A stretch of DNA of 64,000 nt from CAVTWH01 sp963850915 (GCA_963850915.1 CAWKND010000011.1:124001-188000); one strand, 5' to 3'; counted from the first letter of the stretch, positions 41,296 to 52,386 are shown. Notes: generated by a model not told the origin, from the letters alone. Numbers and translations: made by a program.

Positions 41296-42256
41296 GTGGC
41301 CTGGTTCATCGGCCAGTCACTCCTTGTCATCATCGTGGCCTTCCTGCTCGGCGTCTTCGTCTCCTGGCTGTGGTGGGGCCGGCGCCGGCCGGCCGCCGCG
41401 GCGGGTGCGGCCGGCGCGCCGGGCCTGGCCGATTCCGAGACAGTGCCGCTACACCCGCTGGTACCCGGGTTCGACGACGAGCCCGAGCCGCTGGCGGACG
41501 AGGAGCCGGAGGACTTCGAGCCGGACACCGTCGCCATTGAGCCGCAGCGCGTTGCCGTCAAACCGGCGCCGGTTGCTGTTGAGCCCGAGCCGGTTGCCGT
41601 TGAGCCGGAGCCGAGCCGGAGCCGGTTGCCGGAGCCGGAGCCGGTTGCCGTTGAGCCGGAGCCCGTGCCGGAGCCCGTCGTGATCGAGCCCGAGCCGGTT
41701 GCCATTGAGCCGGAGGCCGTCGCGGTTGAGCCGGAGCCTGTGGTCGAGGCCGAAGCTCCGGTCGAGGCGGAACCCGCGGTCGAGGCCGAAGCTGCCGTCG
41801 AGCCTGAGCCCGCGGTCGAGGCGGAGCCTGTCCTCGAGGCGGAGACGGTGGCGGTCGAGCCGGAAGTCGTTGAGCCGGAACCGTTCGCCCGAGCCCGAGC
41901 CCGAAGTCGAACCCGAGCCGGAGCCCGTGGTTGTGGCAGAGCCGGTCGCCGAGCCGGTCGCGGCGCCGGTGGTGGTACCGGCGCAGGGGAAGCCGATCGA
42001 CGATCTGCAGCGCATCGAGGGCATCGGACCGAAGATGTCCGGCGCGCTGGTGGCGGCCGGGATCCGTACCTATGTGCAGCTCGCCGAGTCCGACGAGGAG
42101 ACGCTGCGTACCGCCATCGAGGCGGCCGGGCTGACCTTCGCACCGAGCCTGGTCACCTGGGCGCGGCAGGCGCGACTGCTGGCCGACGGTGACGAGGCGG
42201 CCTTCGCCGACCTGACCCGCCGGCTGGTGGCCGGGCGCGACGTGGGGCGGCTGTGA
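41296..42256 (+). CDS. Membrane protein with Pro/Glu repeat linker and C-terminal helix-hairpin-helix, frameshifted
   Basis: GTG 41296 lies five bases after CTGGAGG. One membrane helix (FIGQSLLVIIVAFLLGVFVSWLWW), then about 160 residues of Glu-Pro-Glu-Pro-Val-type repeats, a long charged spacer. At about 41889 one surplus base (Pro codon readable as CCG or CCT) shifts the frame. The true end is in the next frame: DDLQRIEGIGPKMSGALVAAGI (helix-hairpin-helix), TYVQLAESDEETLRTAIEAAG and a stop at 42256. The HhH type resembles those of L21/DUF4332-like proteins and may bind DNA or protein. The stop overlaps the next ATG. Confidence 0.72.
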
Positions 42257-43287
42257 TGGACTTCTCCGGCGCTGCCCGGCGGGCGGCCGGGTACCGGTTC
42301 GGGGCGGTGGTACCCCTGGCAGTGGCGGTACTCGGCCTGGCACTGCTCGTCGGCGGGCAGCTGGTACCCGATCGGCACGGCATGGAGCACAACCTGACCG
42401 ACCGGTCCAACCACGCGCTGAGCGCCGCCGGCCTGACCGACATCCAGGTCAGCTTCACCGGCCGGGACGGTACCCTGCACGCGCCCAACCAGGCCGACGC
42501 CGACAAGGCGCTGGCGATCGTCCGGGCTCTCGACGGGGTACGCGTCGCGCACGCCGTCGTGGACGCCGCACCGCCGGTCAGCACGCCACCCACGGTCTCG
42601 CTGGTACTGGTCGCCGGCAAGCTGACCCTCACCGGCACGGTACCCACGGCCGACGCGAAGGCGGCGCTGGAGAAGTCGGCCGGCACGGTCTTCGGGGCCG
42701 GTAACGTGACCGACTCGCTGACCGTGGACGCCAGCGTCACGGCGGCCGGGCTGGCCGGCCTCACCGACGTGCTCAGCGCGTTCGGGACCCAGACCACCGA
42801 CGCCACCGCGAAACTGGGCGACGGCACGCTGACCCTCACCGGTACCGTCACCGACCAGCCCACCAAGGACGCCGTCGAAGCGGCTGCCGGCAAGGCGGTC
42901 GGCGCGGCACACGTGGTGGACAACCTGACCGTGAAAGCGGTGCAGCAGCAGCTGATCGAGATCCCGCCGATCACCTTCGTCACCGGCAGCGCAACGCTCA
43001 CGCCGGAGGGCCAGGCGGCGCTGGCGAACGCGGCGGCCGTACTCAATGCGCACCCGGCGGTACGGATCCGGATCGAGGGGAACACCGACTCGAACGGCAG
43101 TGCCGCCTCGAATCTGGCGCTCAGCCAGGCGCGCGCGCAGACGGTACTGGACACGCTGGCCGGGCTGGGCGTTGCCCGGGACCGGATGGAGTCGGTCGGC
43201 TACGGCGAGACGCGGCCGAAGGTACCGGATAATTCGCCGGCCAATCAGGCGATCAACCGCCGGGTCGACTTCGTCGTCCTGCAGTGA
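42256..43287 (+). CDS. BON-domain/OmpA-family membrane protein (ArfA/OmpATb-like)
   Basis: 343 residues from ATG 42256 (TGATG overlap). One N-terminal membrane helix (VVPLAVAVLGLALLVGG), two or three BON-type repeats (KLTLTGTVPTADAKAALEKSA, TLTLTGTVTDQPTKDAVEAAAG), then an OmpA C-terminal domain (ITFVTGSATLTPEGQAAL, IRIEGNTDSNGSAASNLALSQARAQTV is the peptidoglycan-binding part, ending NRRVDFVVLQ). The plan is that of mycobacterial ArfA (OmpATb). It would tie the membrane to the wall. Coupling with the HhH protein suggests a complex. Confidence 0.87.
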   Translation: MDFSGAARRAAGYRFGAVVPLAVAVLGLALLVGGQLVPDRHGMEHNLTDRSNHALSAAGLTDIQVSFTGRDGTLHAPNQADADKALAIVRALDGVRVAHAVVDAAPPVSTPPTVSLVLVAGKLTLTGTVPTADAKAALEKSAGTVFGAGNVTDSLTVDASVTAAGLAGLTDVLSAFGTQTTDATAKLGDGTLTLTGTVTDQPTKDAVEAAAGKAVGAAHVVDNLTVKAVQQQLIEIPPITFVTGSATLTPEGQAALANAAAVLNAHPAVRIRIEGNTDSNGSAASNLALSQARAQTVLDTLAGLGVARDRMESVGYGETRPKVPDNSPANQAINRRVDFVVLQ

Positions 43288-43322
43288 GCACCGCGTCCCC
43301 GGGCCGGCCGGTCAGCCGCCCG

Positions 43323-44285
43323 CTACACAACCCGGGAACCAGACGCGGCCTCGCGCCGCAGCCGCTGCCACAATCGCTGCCGCAGCGTGCGGGCGATGAG
43401 TTTGAGTATGGCCCGCTTCCCGGTCCCGTTGAAGATGATGAAGTCGTCGTGTACGTGCACGCCCGGCCCGGTCGCGGCGTGCGTGGCGGCCCGGACGGCG
43501 GTCAACTGCGCCACCGTCATCGGCAGCGCGGCCTCGTCGGGCTGGTACTTCGCGCCCATCGGGTAGTCCCGGCCGGGGCGGCGGGACATCTCGATGTGGC
43601 AGCCCATCACGTACGTCACCGGGCGCGCGGCGGCGAACTCCACCAGCCGGTCCATGCTCGCCGCGAAGGCCGGCATGTCGAAGCCGTAGAGCCGGCCGGG
43701 GTAGACGGTGTCACCGGAGAGCAGGAAGCCGGTCCACCGGTCGAAGATGGCGATCGCAGTCTCGTGGTGGCCGGGGATGCCGGTGATGTCGAGGACCCGG
43801 CCGCCGAGGTCGAAGGTGACCACCTCGTCCGGCCAGTCGGTGAAGCCGAAGAACTCGCGGACCGCCGCGAGGTCGGTACCGACGAGCGTGGTGTCCGGCC
43901 GGTCGGCGAACTGGGCGTCGCCGGCGATGTGGTCGCGGTGCGCGTGGGTGTGCGCGACGACCAGGTGGTACGTCTGCGCCGACTGAGTGGGCCGCGGATG
44001 CTCGGTCAGCCAGGCGGTGACCAGCTTGTCGACCGTCTCCCGCAGCGGGAAGGTGGCCGGGTCGGTGGTGGCCCCGGTGTCCAGTAGCAGCGCGCGCTCG
44101 TTGCCGAACAGCAGGTAGAGGAAGGGCGCCTCGAAGCTGACCGACTTGCTCTGTCGCAGCAGGACAGTGTGCGGGTCGGCCGCGTGTACCTGCAGAAACG
44201 GCTCAGCCGCTGCACCGCGCGGGGTACCGTGCCGCCACCGCACGTCGAGGTCGACGGCGATCGGGCGGTCCTGGAAGTCCACCAT
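43323..44285 (-). CDS. Metallo-beta-lactamase-fold hydrolase
   Basis: 320 residues from ATG 44285. The zinc motif is HTHAHRDHIAG (HxHxDH form), followed by the downstream ligands GHHETAIAIFD, LLSGDTVYPGR and MGCHIEMSRRPGRDYPMG. The N-terminal 50 residues add a substrate-binding edge. There is no signal peptide. The family hydrolyses thioesters, lactones or phosphoesters; the substrate cannot be read. The longer upstream frame lies over the promoter region of the next gene. Confidence 0.85.
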   Translation of the reverse strand: MVDFQDRPIAVDLDVRWRHGTPRGAAAEPFLQVHAADPHTVLLRQSKSVSFEAPFLYLLFGNERALLLDTGATTDPATFPLRETVDKLVTAWLTEHPRPTQSAQTYHLVVAHTHAHRDHIAGDAQFADRPDTTLVGTDLAAVREFFGFTDWPDEVVTFDLGGRVLDITGIPGHHETAIAIFDRWTGFLLSGDTVYPGRLYGFDMPAFAASMDRLVEFAAARPVTYVMGCHIEMSRRPGRDYPMGAKYQPDEAALPMTVAQLTAVRAATHAATGPGVHVHDDFIIFNGTGKRAILKLIARTLRQRLWQRLRREAASGSRVV

Positions 44286-44365
44286 GGGCACAGGATAGGC
44301 GCTGGCCAGCAGGCATCGACCGGCAAGGATTGACCGGGCCGGGTATGCGCCCCTCGAACAAGCCG

Positions 44366-44394
44366 TTGACGCGCCCGAAGCACGACTGTAATGT
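44366..44394 (+). promoter_or_regulatory. Promoter-like sequence in the long leader of the multi-module gene
   Basis: TTGACG, a 17-base spacer and TAATGT. It lies about 410 bp before the ATG at 44806. The 520-bp stretch 44286-44805 holds no gene I can support. The long leader might contain control elements, but none was recognised. Confidence 0.5.
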
Positions 44395-44805
44395 TCGGCT
44401 CGGTCAATGCAAGAGATGCGCAACATCACTCAAATTTCTAGCTGATCACCGTAAGTTCCCGCAGGGACGCACCGCTCGCTGTCCGTGCGACCGCTCCGCT
44501 CGTCCACGGAGAGGCTCCACGCGATGTCGATGCCGACTGGGTGCGCGCTACCCCGCCGACGCCACGGCGACCCGGTACGCCCGTGCGTCGGCCACGACGG
44601 TCCGGCCCGTCCACCACCGGGGACCAGCTCCCCACTGGCACCGGACCACCACTGAAAACAGGATCATCCGCTGCCCGTCCACCGCGGACGGGCACACCGC
44701 GACTGTCCACATCGGACGGTGCGCATCGCTTCGGGTACCCCGAATCCCCACCAACCGGCGCAGTCTCCGCGCCGGCACCTGTCGTCCCGACAAGGAAGCG
44801 AATCC

Positions 44806-47800
44806 ATGAGAAGAAAGCACGCCGTCCGATTGCTGGCGACCGTCGCCGCAATCGGACTCGTCATCGCCGCGGGGGCCAATCTCCCCGCGCTGGCGGCCGG
44901 CTCCAATCTGGCCTCCGGCAAGGCCGCCTCGGCCAGCAGCGTCAACGCCCAGTACGTCGCGAGCAACCTCAACGACGGCAACCAGGGCTCCTACTGGGAG
45001 AGCGCCAGCAGCACCTTCCCGCAGTGGGCGCAGATCGACCTGGGTACCAACACCAGCATCAACCAGGTTGTGCTGAAGCTGCCCACCGGCTGGGGAGCGC
45101 GTACCGAAACGCTGTCGGTACAGGGAAGTACGGACGGGGGAGCTTCACCACGGTGGTCGCCTCCGCCGGGTACAACTTCGACCCCAACAGCAGAACACGA
45201 TCACCATCAACTTCGGCGCGACCAGCCAGCGGTACGTGCGGGTGAACATCACCGCGAACACCGGCTGGGCCGCCGCACAACTGTCCGAGCTGGAGATCTA
45301 CGGCGCCACCTCGGGTAGCGGCCGAACCTGGCTTCCGGCAAGGCGATGTCGCTCCAGCGGGGTCTCGCAGACCTACGTCGCCAGCAACGCCAACGACGGC
45401 AACCAGGGTACCTACTGGGAGAGCACGAACAACGCCTTCCCGCAGTGGCTGCAGGTCGACCTGGGCTCGTCGGTGAGCGATCAACAAGGTGGTGCTCAGG
45501 ACCCCGACGCTGTCCGGCTGGGGCGCGCGTACCGAGACGCTGTCCGTCGCAGGGCAGTCGCGACGACACCAACTTCGCCGACGCTCGTCGGCTCGGCGGC
45601 GTACAACTTCGACCCGGCCAGCGGCGCCACGGTCACCATCACCTTCAACGCCACCACCACCCGGTACGTGCGGCTGAACATCACCGCCAACACCGCGTGG
45701 CCGGCCGGGCAGATCGCCGAGTTCGAGGTGTACGGCCGCCAGCGGCGGTACCGTCGACCCGACGCCGCCGAGCGCGCCGACCAACCTCGCCTTCACCCAG
45801 CCGGTCTCCGGTCAGATCAAGCTGACCTGGGGCGCCTCGACCGACAACGTCGCGGTTACCGGCTACGACATCTACCTCAACAACGCCCTGCTGACCAGCG
45901 TGCCGGCGAGCGTGCTGACCTACACCGACAACCAGGCCGGACACCGCGACCGTGACCTACTTCGTACGGGCGCACGACGCGGCCGGCAACCAGTCGGCCA
46001 ACAGCAACAGCGTGACCCGTACCGGGCAGACCGGTGGGAACGCAGAAGCCTTCCGCGCCAACCAACCTGGCCGTACACCACGCCGGCCTCCGGACAGATC
46101 AAGCTGACCTGGTCGGCGTCGACCGACAACGTCGGCGTCACCGGCTACGACGTCTACCGCAACGGCGCCCTGGCCACCTCGGTGAGCGGGACCACGTCTG
46201 ACGTACACCGACTCGCAGCCGGACACGGCCACCGTGTCGTACTACCGTGCGGGCACATGACGCCGCCGGCAACCAGTCGCACCGACAGCAACACGGTGAC
46301 CCGGGTCGGCTCCGGTGGCGGTACCACCAACCTGGCCATCGGGCGGCCGATCACCGGCTACCGCCAACACGTACATCTACGTACCGGCCAACGCCAACGA
46401 CAATGACGTGACCACGTACTTCGAGGGCGTCGGCTTACCCGAGCCAAGCTCACGGTCGCGCTGCAGGGCAACGCCACCCTGAACTCGGTGGTGGTGAAGC
46501 TGAACCCGGACGCCGTCGTGGGGCAACCGGACGCAGAACCATCGACCGTGCTCGGCCAGCAGCAGGGCGGCGGCTCCTGGGTCACACCTGGCGGCCGCCA
46601 AGGACTACGCGTTCAGCCCGACCTCGGGCGGCAACTCGGTGACCATCCCGGTCAGCGGGGCGTACCAGAACATCCAGCTGGTCATCAACAGCAACAGCGG
46701 TGCGCCGGGCGGCCAGGTGGCGGAGTTCCAGATCTTCGGTACCCCGGCACCGAACCCCGACCTCACCGTCACCGCGGCCAGCTGGTCCCCGACCAGCCCG
46801 ATCGAGACCGACGCGATCACCGCGTCGGCCACCGTGGAGAACAGCGGAACCGCGGCCTCGGCGGCCACCAACGTCAACTTCTACCTGGGTAACACCAAGG
46901 TCGGTACCGCCGCCGTCGGCGCGCTCGCGGCCGGTGGGACCAGCCACGGTCTCGGCCAGCATCGGCACGCAGAACCAGGGCTCGTACCCGCTCACCGCGA
47001 AGGTCGACGAGGCCAACACGGTGGTCGAGCTCAATGACGCCAACAACTCCTTCACCAACCCGACCAACCTGGTCGTCACGCCGGTGCAGAGCCTCCGACC
47101 TGGTGCGCCACGGTCGGCTGGAGCCCGGGCAACCCGTCGGCCGGTAACACGGTGACCTTCACCGCGACGCTGAAGAACCAGGGCACCATCGCCTCGGCGG
47201 CCGGTGCGCACGGCATCACCGGCTCGCTGGTGGACTCCACCGGTACCACGGTGAAGACGCTCACCGGCTCGTACAGCGGCAGCCTGGCCGCCGGCGCGAG
47301 TCACCAACGTCAGCCTCGGTACCTGGACCGCGGTCAACGGCAAGTACAACGTGCACCATGGTGGTCGGCGGTCGACACCAACGAGGTGGCCGTCAAGCAG
47401 GCCAACAACACCACCGACACACCGTTCTTCGTCGGCCAGGGCGCGAACATGCCCTACGACATCTACGAGGCGGAGGCCGGCTCGACCGGCGGTGGCGCAA
47501 CGGTTGTCGGCCCGAACCGCACCATCGGCGACATCGCCGGTGAGGCGTCCGGGCGCAAGGCCGTCACGCTGAACTCGACCGGCTCGTACGTCCAGTGGAC
47601 CTCCCGCGGTGCCACCAACACGTTCGTGGTCCGGTTCTCCATCCCGGACTCCTCGGGCGGTGGCGGTACCAACTCGACGCTCGACCTGTACGTCAACGGC
47701 ACCATGGTGAAGGCGCTGGATCTCACCTCGCACTTCGCCTGGCTCTACGGTGCCGAGACCGGCCCGGGCAACTCGCCCAGCGCCGGCAGCCCCGGCACAT

Positions 47801-49127
47801 CTACGACGAGGCGCAGCTTCATGCTTCCCGCGACGTACCCGGCCGGTAGCGTCATCAAGCTGCAGAAGGACGCGGCGAACGGATCCCAGTACGCCATCGA
47901 CTTCATGAACCTGGAGCAGGTCGCCCCGGTGGCGAACCCGGACCCGGCGCACTACGTGGTCCCGGCCGGCTTCGCCCAGGCCGACGTGCAGGCCGCGCTG
48001 GACAAGGTCCGGATGGACACCACCGGCACGTGGACCGGTGTCTACCTGCCCGCCGGCCAGTACACCGTCACCAGCAAGCTGCTCGTCTACTGCAAGGCGG
48101 TCACAGGTTGTCGGTGCCGGACCGTGGTACACCCAGTTCGTCGTACCGACGAGCCAGGAGAACACCGACGCCGGCTTGGATCTGCAGACCGGCGCCAGTG
48201 GCTCCTCGTTCAGCGGCTTCGCGTGGTTCGGTAACTACGACTCACGCATCGACGGTCCGGGCCACACCTGGGACCTGCGCAACCAGTCGAACATCACCAT
48301 CGACAACGTCTGGATCGAACACCAGGTGGTCGGCGTGTGGGGTGCGGCGAACGTGCAGAACTCCACCTTCACCAACATGCGGATCCGGGACACCTACGCC
48401 GACGGCATCAACCTCACCAACGGCAGCCAGGGCAACCTGATCACCAACGACGAGGCCCGGTCGACCGGTGACGACAGCTTCGCGCTGTTCGCCGCCACCG
48501 ACCAGAACTCCGGCGACCTGAAGAACAACACCATCCAGAACGTCACCGCGTTGACCCCCTGGCGGGCGGCCGGCGTCGCCATCTACGGCGGCTACGCCAA
48601 CACCATCCAGAACTTCGTACGTCGCGGACACCCTCTGCTACTCGGGTCTGACGATCAGCTCGCTGAACTTCGGGTTCCCGTTCGAGGGCTTCGGCGCCAC
48701 TCCCCCGACGACCATCCAGAACTTCTCGCTCGCTCCGCGACGGCGGGCACTTCTGGGGTCGACAGGTGTTCGGGGCGATCTGGGTGTTCTCGGCAACCAA
48801 CGTGTTCCAGGGCATCCGGGTCAACGACGCGACGATCACCGACCCGACCTACTCGGGCATCATGTTCCAGACCGACTACTCCGGACCGAGCACGCCACTG
48901 TTCCCGGTGGCGGACACCATCTTCACGAACACCACGATCACCGGTGCCCAGCGAGTGGTGACGCGTTCAACGCCAAGTCCGGGTACGGCATCTGGGCCAA
49001 CCCGTTGCCGGAGGCGGGCCAAGGCCCGGCGGTCGGCTCGGTGACCTTCAACCACCTGGTGGAGAGCAACAACTTCGTCGACATCCAGAACACGACGACG
49101 ACGTTCCACATCACCGTCAACCCGTAA
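44806..49127 (+). pseudogene. Secreted multi-module beta-helix glycosidase (GH87-like), frame broken by about 30 one-base indels
   Basis: ATG 44806 follows AAGGAAG; a signal ends near PALAAG. Reading through all frames gives, in order: two F5/8-type discoidin modules (NLASGKAASASSVNAQYVAS), two FN3 modules (PSAPTNLAYTTPASGQIKLT), a third discoidin, two CARDB repeats (SWSPTSPIETDAITASATVE), a CBM35-like module (YDIYEAEAGSTGGGATVVG) and a right-handed beta-helix with ARSTGDDSFALFAATDQN, ending NTTTTFHITVNP at TAA 49127. The plan fits GH87 alpha-1,3-glucanases/mycodextranases. Net one-base insertions recur from 45140 to 48950, mostly where a third codon position holds two bases. Corrected codons show no other damage, unlike an old pseudogene. 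Confidence 0.75.
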
Positions 49128-49145
49128 CACCACCACCGCACAACG

Positions 49146-49183
49146 GCGCCGCCGGAGATCACCTGATCTCCGGCGGCGCTTTT
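49146..49183 (+). terminator. Rho-independent terminator after the multi-module gene
   Basis: Perfect 16-bp stem (49146-49161 with 49164-49179), two-base loop and then TTTT, the clearest intrinsic terminator of the window. Confidence 0.93.
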
Positions 49184-49187
49184 GTCG

Positions 49188-49781
49188 CTACCAGCCCTCC
49201 TCGAGCAGGCCGTCCCGCTCGTGGTAGACCGCGCCGGTGGTCGGGCAGGCGTACCCGCCGCTTCCCTTGTCCACCAACGGGACTCCGGCGCGGCCGACCC
49301 AGCCGACCCGGCGGGCGGGTACCCCGACCACGAGCGCGAAGTCGGGGACGTCGCGGACCACCACGGCACCGGCTGCCACGAGTGCCCAGCGGCCGACGCG
49401 TACCGGCGCCACGCACACCGCGCGCGCACCGATCGAGGCGCCCTCGCCGACCAGTACGCCGACCGGGTGCCAGTCGTCACCGGTCTTGGGGCGGCCGTCC
49501 GGGGTGACGGCACGGGGGTACTCGTCGTTGGTGAGCACCGCGGCCGGCCCGACGAACACCCCGTCGCCGAGTACCGCCGGCTCGTACACCAGCGCGTAGT
49601 TCTGCAGCTTCACGCTGTCGCCGATGCGTACGCCCGGGCCGACATAGGCACCTCTGCCGATCGTGCAATCGCGACCGAGCACGGCATCCTCGCGGATCTG
49701 GGCCAGGTGCCAGATCGTGGTACCGGCGCCGACCTGCGCGCGCTCGTCGACATCCGCGGTCGCGGCGATGCGGGTACCCAT
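49188..49781 (-). CDS. Left-handed beta-helix acyltransferase (WbpD/WlbB-like)
   Basis: 197 residues from ATG 49781, preceded by AAAGGA. Hexapeptide repeats (AQVGAGTTIWHLAQIREDAVLGRDCTIG, VGPGVRIGD, VLVGEGASIGARAVCVAPV) give the LbH coil, with ALVYEPAVLGDGVFVGPAAVLTNDEYPRA the acetyl-CoA/substrate loop typical of nucleotide-sugar N-acetyltransferases. The C-terminus adds a short Cys-containing tail. At the edge of a polysaccharide locus it probably acetylates an amino sugar used as building block. Confidence 0.87.
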   Translation of the reverse strand: MGTRIAATADVDERAQVGAGTTIWHLAQIREDAVLGRDCTIGRGAYVGPGVRIGDSVKLQNYALVYEPAVLGDGVFVGPAAVLTNDEYPRAVTPDGRPKTGDDWHPVGVLVGEGASIGARAVCVAPVRVGRWALVAAGAVVVRDVPDFALVVGVPARRVGWVGRAGVPLVDKGSGGYACPTTGAVYHERDGLLEEGW

Positions 49782-49982
49782 GCCGGTTGTCCTTTCGTCT
49801 GAGGGGCACCCGGCGAACGGCCATTCCGGGCAAACCGTAACGGAAATCATAGGTGTACCAATAGTTCGCCTTTGCCATGTTGTCGGCAAGGCGTCACCCA
49901 GTGTCAGCCGATCATCACGCACCGACGGTAGCTTGTGCTCAGTCCGGCCGAGGTTCCGCGCGCCGGCCACCAGGGGGGTCTG

Positions 49983-51370
49983 GTGTACCTGTCCATCCGC
50001 GACCGTCCCGTCGCCCGCGCCACCGCCGGTGTGACCGGCGCCGCCGAACTCAAGCCGGTCGTCCGCCGGGTGGCGAGCACCGTGCTGCTGCTCGGCGTGG
50101 TCAGCATGCTCACCGACGTCTCCTCGGAGATGGTCAACGCGGTGCTGCCGCTCTACCTCACCTCGGAGGTCGGCCTCGGGCTGATCGCGTACGGCTTCGT
50201 GGACGGCACCTACCAGGGCGTCAGCGCGCTGCTGCGGGTGGCCGGCGGCTACGTCGGGGACCGGCACGCGCACCCGAAGTGGGTGGCGGTGGTCGGGTAC
50301 GGCGTCTCGGCGGCGAGCCGGCTGGCCATGCTCCCCGCACACGGACTCGCCGCGATCACCGGCGTGATCACCGTCGACCGGCTGGGCAAGGGGCTGCGGA
50401 CCGCGCCACGGGACGCGCTCATCGCCGACGCCACCGAGCCGGCGATGCTCGGCCGGGCCTTCGGGGTACACCGGAGCCTGGACACGCTGGGTGCGGCGAT
50501 CGGGCCGCTGGTTGCTTTCGGGGTGCTGGCGGCTGTCCCCAGCGGGTACCACTCGGTCTGGGTTGTGTCTTTCGCGGTCGCGGTGGTCGGCGTGGCTGTG
50601 TTGGTACTCGCGGTACCGGACCGGCGGTTGGCTGCCGGGCGCGGGCGCCCGATGGGCCGGGAACTGTTGCGTACCATGGTCGCCGCTCCGATGCGCGGGC
50701 CGCTGCTGGCCTGCGGGCTGCTCGGCCTGTTCACCATCGGGGACGGCTTCCTCTACCTGTCGCTGCAGTCCCGGGACGGGTTCGCCGCGTTGTGGTTCCC
50801 GCTGTTGTATGTGGGTACCAACATCGTCTACCTGTGCCTCGCGCTGCCGCTGGGCCGGCTCGCCGACCGGATCGGCCGGGCGCCGGTCTTCCTGATCGGG
50901 CATGCGCTGCTGCTCGGCGGGTACCTGGCCGCCGCCCTGCCCACCGCCGGTATGGCCTGGACCCTGGTCACTTTGGCGCTCCTGGGCTCCTTCTACGCCG
51001 CCACCGACGGGGTACTGGCCGCTCTGGTCAGCCGGCTGATCCCGGCCGGCAGCCGGGGCAGCGGACTGGCAGCCGCACAGACCGTCCAGGTGGTGGCCCG
51101 GTTCGCCGCCTCGGTCAGCTTCGGTCTCCTGTGGACAGTCGTCGGGCCGCGGCATGCGCTGCTGATCGCCGCCGGGCTGCTCACCCTCGCCATCCCGGTC
51201 GCCGGCCGGCTGCTACTGCGCCGCTCCTCCGCTGCTGCCGTGTCTCCTTCCGTGCCTTCGTCCGTGGCGCCTTCCGTGCCTTCGTCCGTGGCGCCTTCCG
51301 TGCCTTCGTCCGTCTCGGGGTCCGGGGCCGGCTCCGTTTCGGGATCGGCGTCGGCTTCTTCGGGGGGTAA
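49983..51370 (+). CDS. MFS transporter with repetitive Ser/Pro/Val tail; stop codon uncertain
   Basis: GTG 49983 follows a GGGGGG site. About 12 membrane helices and the MFS loops (GYVGDRHAHPKW, DRLGKGLRTAPRDALIAD, LADRIGRAP) are clear for 420 residues. The tail carries a 24-base repeat encoding Ser-Val-Pro-Ser-Ser-Val-Ala-Pro. In the strict frame there is no stop until 53372, across the next gene. A TAA at 51368, two bases before the next GTG, is in another frame and is probably the real end after a slip in the repeat. It may export a sugar or a lipid-linked product. Substrate unknown. Confidence 0.75.
51246..51315 (+). repeat. 24-base tandem repeat in the MFS tail
   Basis: Two full copies and one partial copy of CCTTCCGTGCCTTCGTCCGT plus GGCG. 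It encodes an eight-residue Ser/Pro/Val unit. The frame problem of the MFS gene begins at or after it. Confidence 0.88.
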
Positions 51371-51372
51371 CG

Positions 51373-52386
51373 GTGAGCGGGCAGCGGGGGCGGTGGGGGT
51401 TGCTGGCCGGGATCACCGTGCTGGCAACGATTTCGGCCGTCGGGTACGTGTGGCACGCGCACCACGAACAGGTGGCCGCCGCGGCTGCCGCGCCGCAGGC
51501 CGCCACCACCGCACTCGCCGCTGTCGCGGGCGCGCCACACCTGGTCTTCCGCAGTACCGCACTCGGCGCCGGGTACGGCCACCTGGCGATGGTCAGCCTC
51601 GCCGATCCGGGCGGCCCACGGGCGGTCACGCCGGCCTCCTGCGACCGCGCGTACGCCCGACCATCGGGGGCGCTGTGCCTCGTCGCCGACCGCGGAATCG
51701 TCACCACGTACCGGATGCGGGTACTCGACTCCGGTTGGCGGCAGACAACTTCGGCGCCACTGGCCGGGCTGCCCAGCCGGGCCCGGATGTCCCCGGACGG
51801 CACGCTGATCGCGACCACCACGTTCGTCTTCGGCGACTCGTACACCAATCCCGGGCAGTTCTCCACGCGAACCGTGATCAGCCGCAGCAGCGGCCAGCAA
51901 CTCGCCGAACTGGAGCAGTTCACCCTCATCATCGACGGGCACCCGGTCACCGCCGCCGACCGGAACTTCTGGGGGGTGAGCTTCGCCGACGAGGACACCT
52001 TCTACGCCACCGCCGCCACCGGCGGGCACACCTATCTGGTACGCGGCAGCATCTCCGGGCACCGGCTCACCGCGCTGCGGACGGATGTCGAGTGCCCGTC
52101 GCTGTCGCCGGACGGTACCCGGATCGCCTTCAAGAAGCACGGGAACCTGGCGCCCGGCCAGTGGCGGCTGGCCGTGTACAACCTGGCGACCGGCGCCGAA
52201 ACGCTGCTGGCCGAGCAGCGCAGCGTCGACGACCAGGTGGAGTGGTTGGACAACGACCACGTGCTGTACGGCCTCCCGCGTACCGGCGCCACCGCCGCCC
52301 AGGACGTGTGGGTGGTACCGGCCGACGGTACCGGGGCGGCTGCCGTCCTCGTCCACGACGCGTGGTCGCCGAGTGTGGTCCGATGA
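51373..52386 (+). CDS. Membrane-anchored TolB-like beta-propeller protein
   Basis: 337 residues from GTG 51373. One N-terminal membrane helix (LLAGITVLATISAVGYVW), an Ala-rich stalk, then TolB-type propeller repeats (MSPDGTLIATTTFVF, CPSLSPDGTRIAFKKHG, VEWLDNDHVLYGLPR). No catalytic motif. It sits inside the exopolysaccharide operon, coupled by ATGA to a glycosyltransferase, so it may sense or guide polymer at the outer face of the membrane (inference). Confidence 0.8.
   Translation: MSGQRGRWGLLAGITVLATISAVGYVWHAHHEQVAAAAAAPQAATTALAAVAGAPHLVFRSTALGAGYGHLAMVSLADPGGPRAVTPASCDRAYARPSGALCLVADRGIVTTYRMRVLDSGWRQTTSAPLAGLPSRARMSPDGTLIATTTFVFGDSYTNPGQFSTRTVISRSSGQQLAELEQFTLIIDGHPVTAADRNFWGVSFADEDTFYATAATGGHTYLVRGSISGHRLTALRTDVECPSLSPDGTRIAFKKHGNLAPGQWRLAVYNLATGAETLLAEQRSVDDQVEWLDNDHVLYGLPRTGATAAQDVWVVPADGTGAAAVLVHDAWSPSVVR

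Noticed and set aside
44806..49127. RNA editing or programmed frameshifting to rescue the multi-module gene
   Set aside because: About thirty events would be needed with no shared slippery site or structure. Merged copies or sequence error is simpler.
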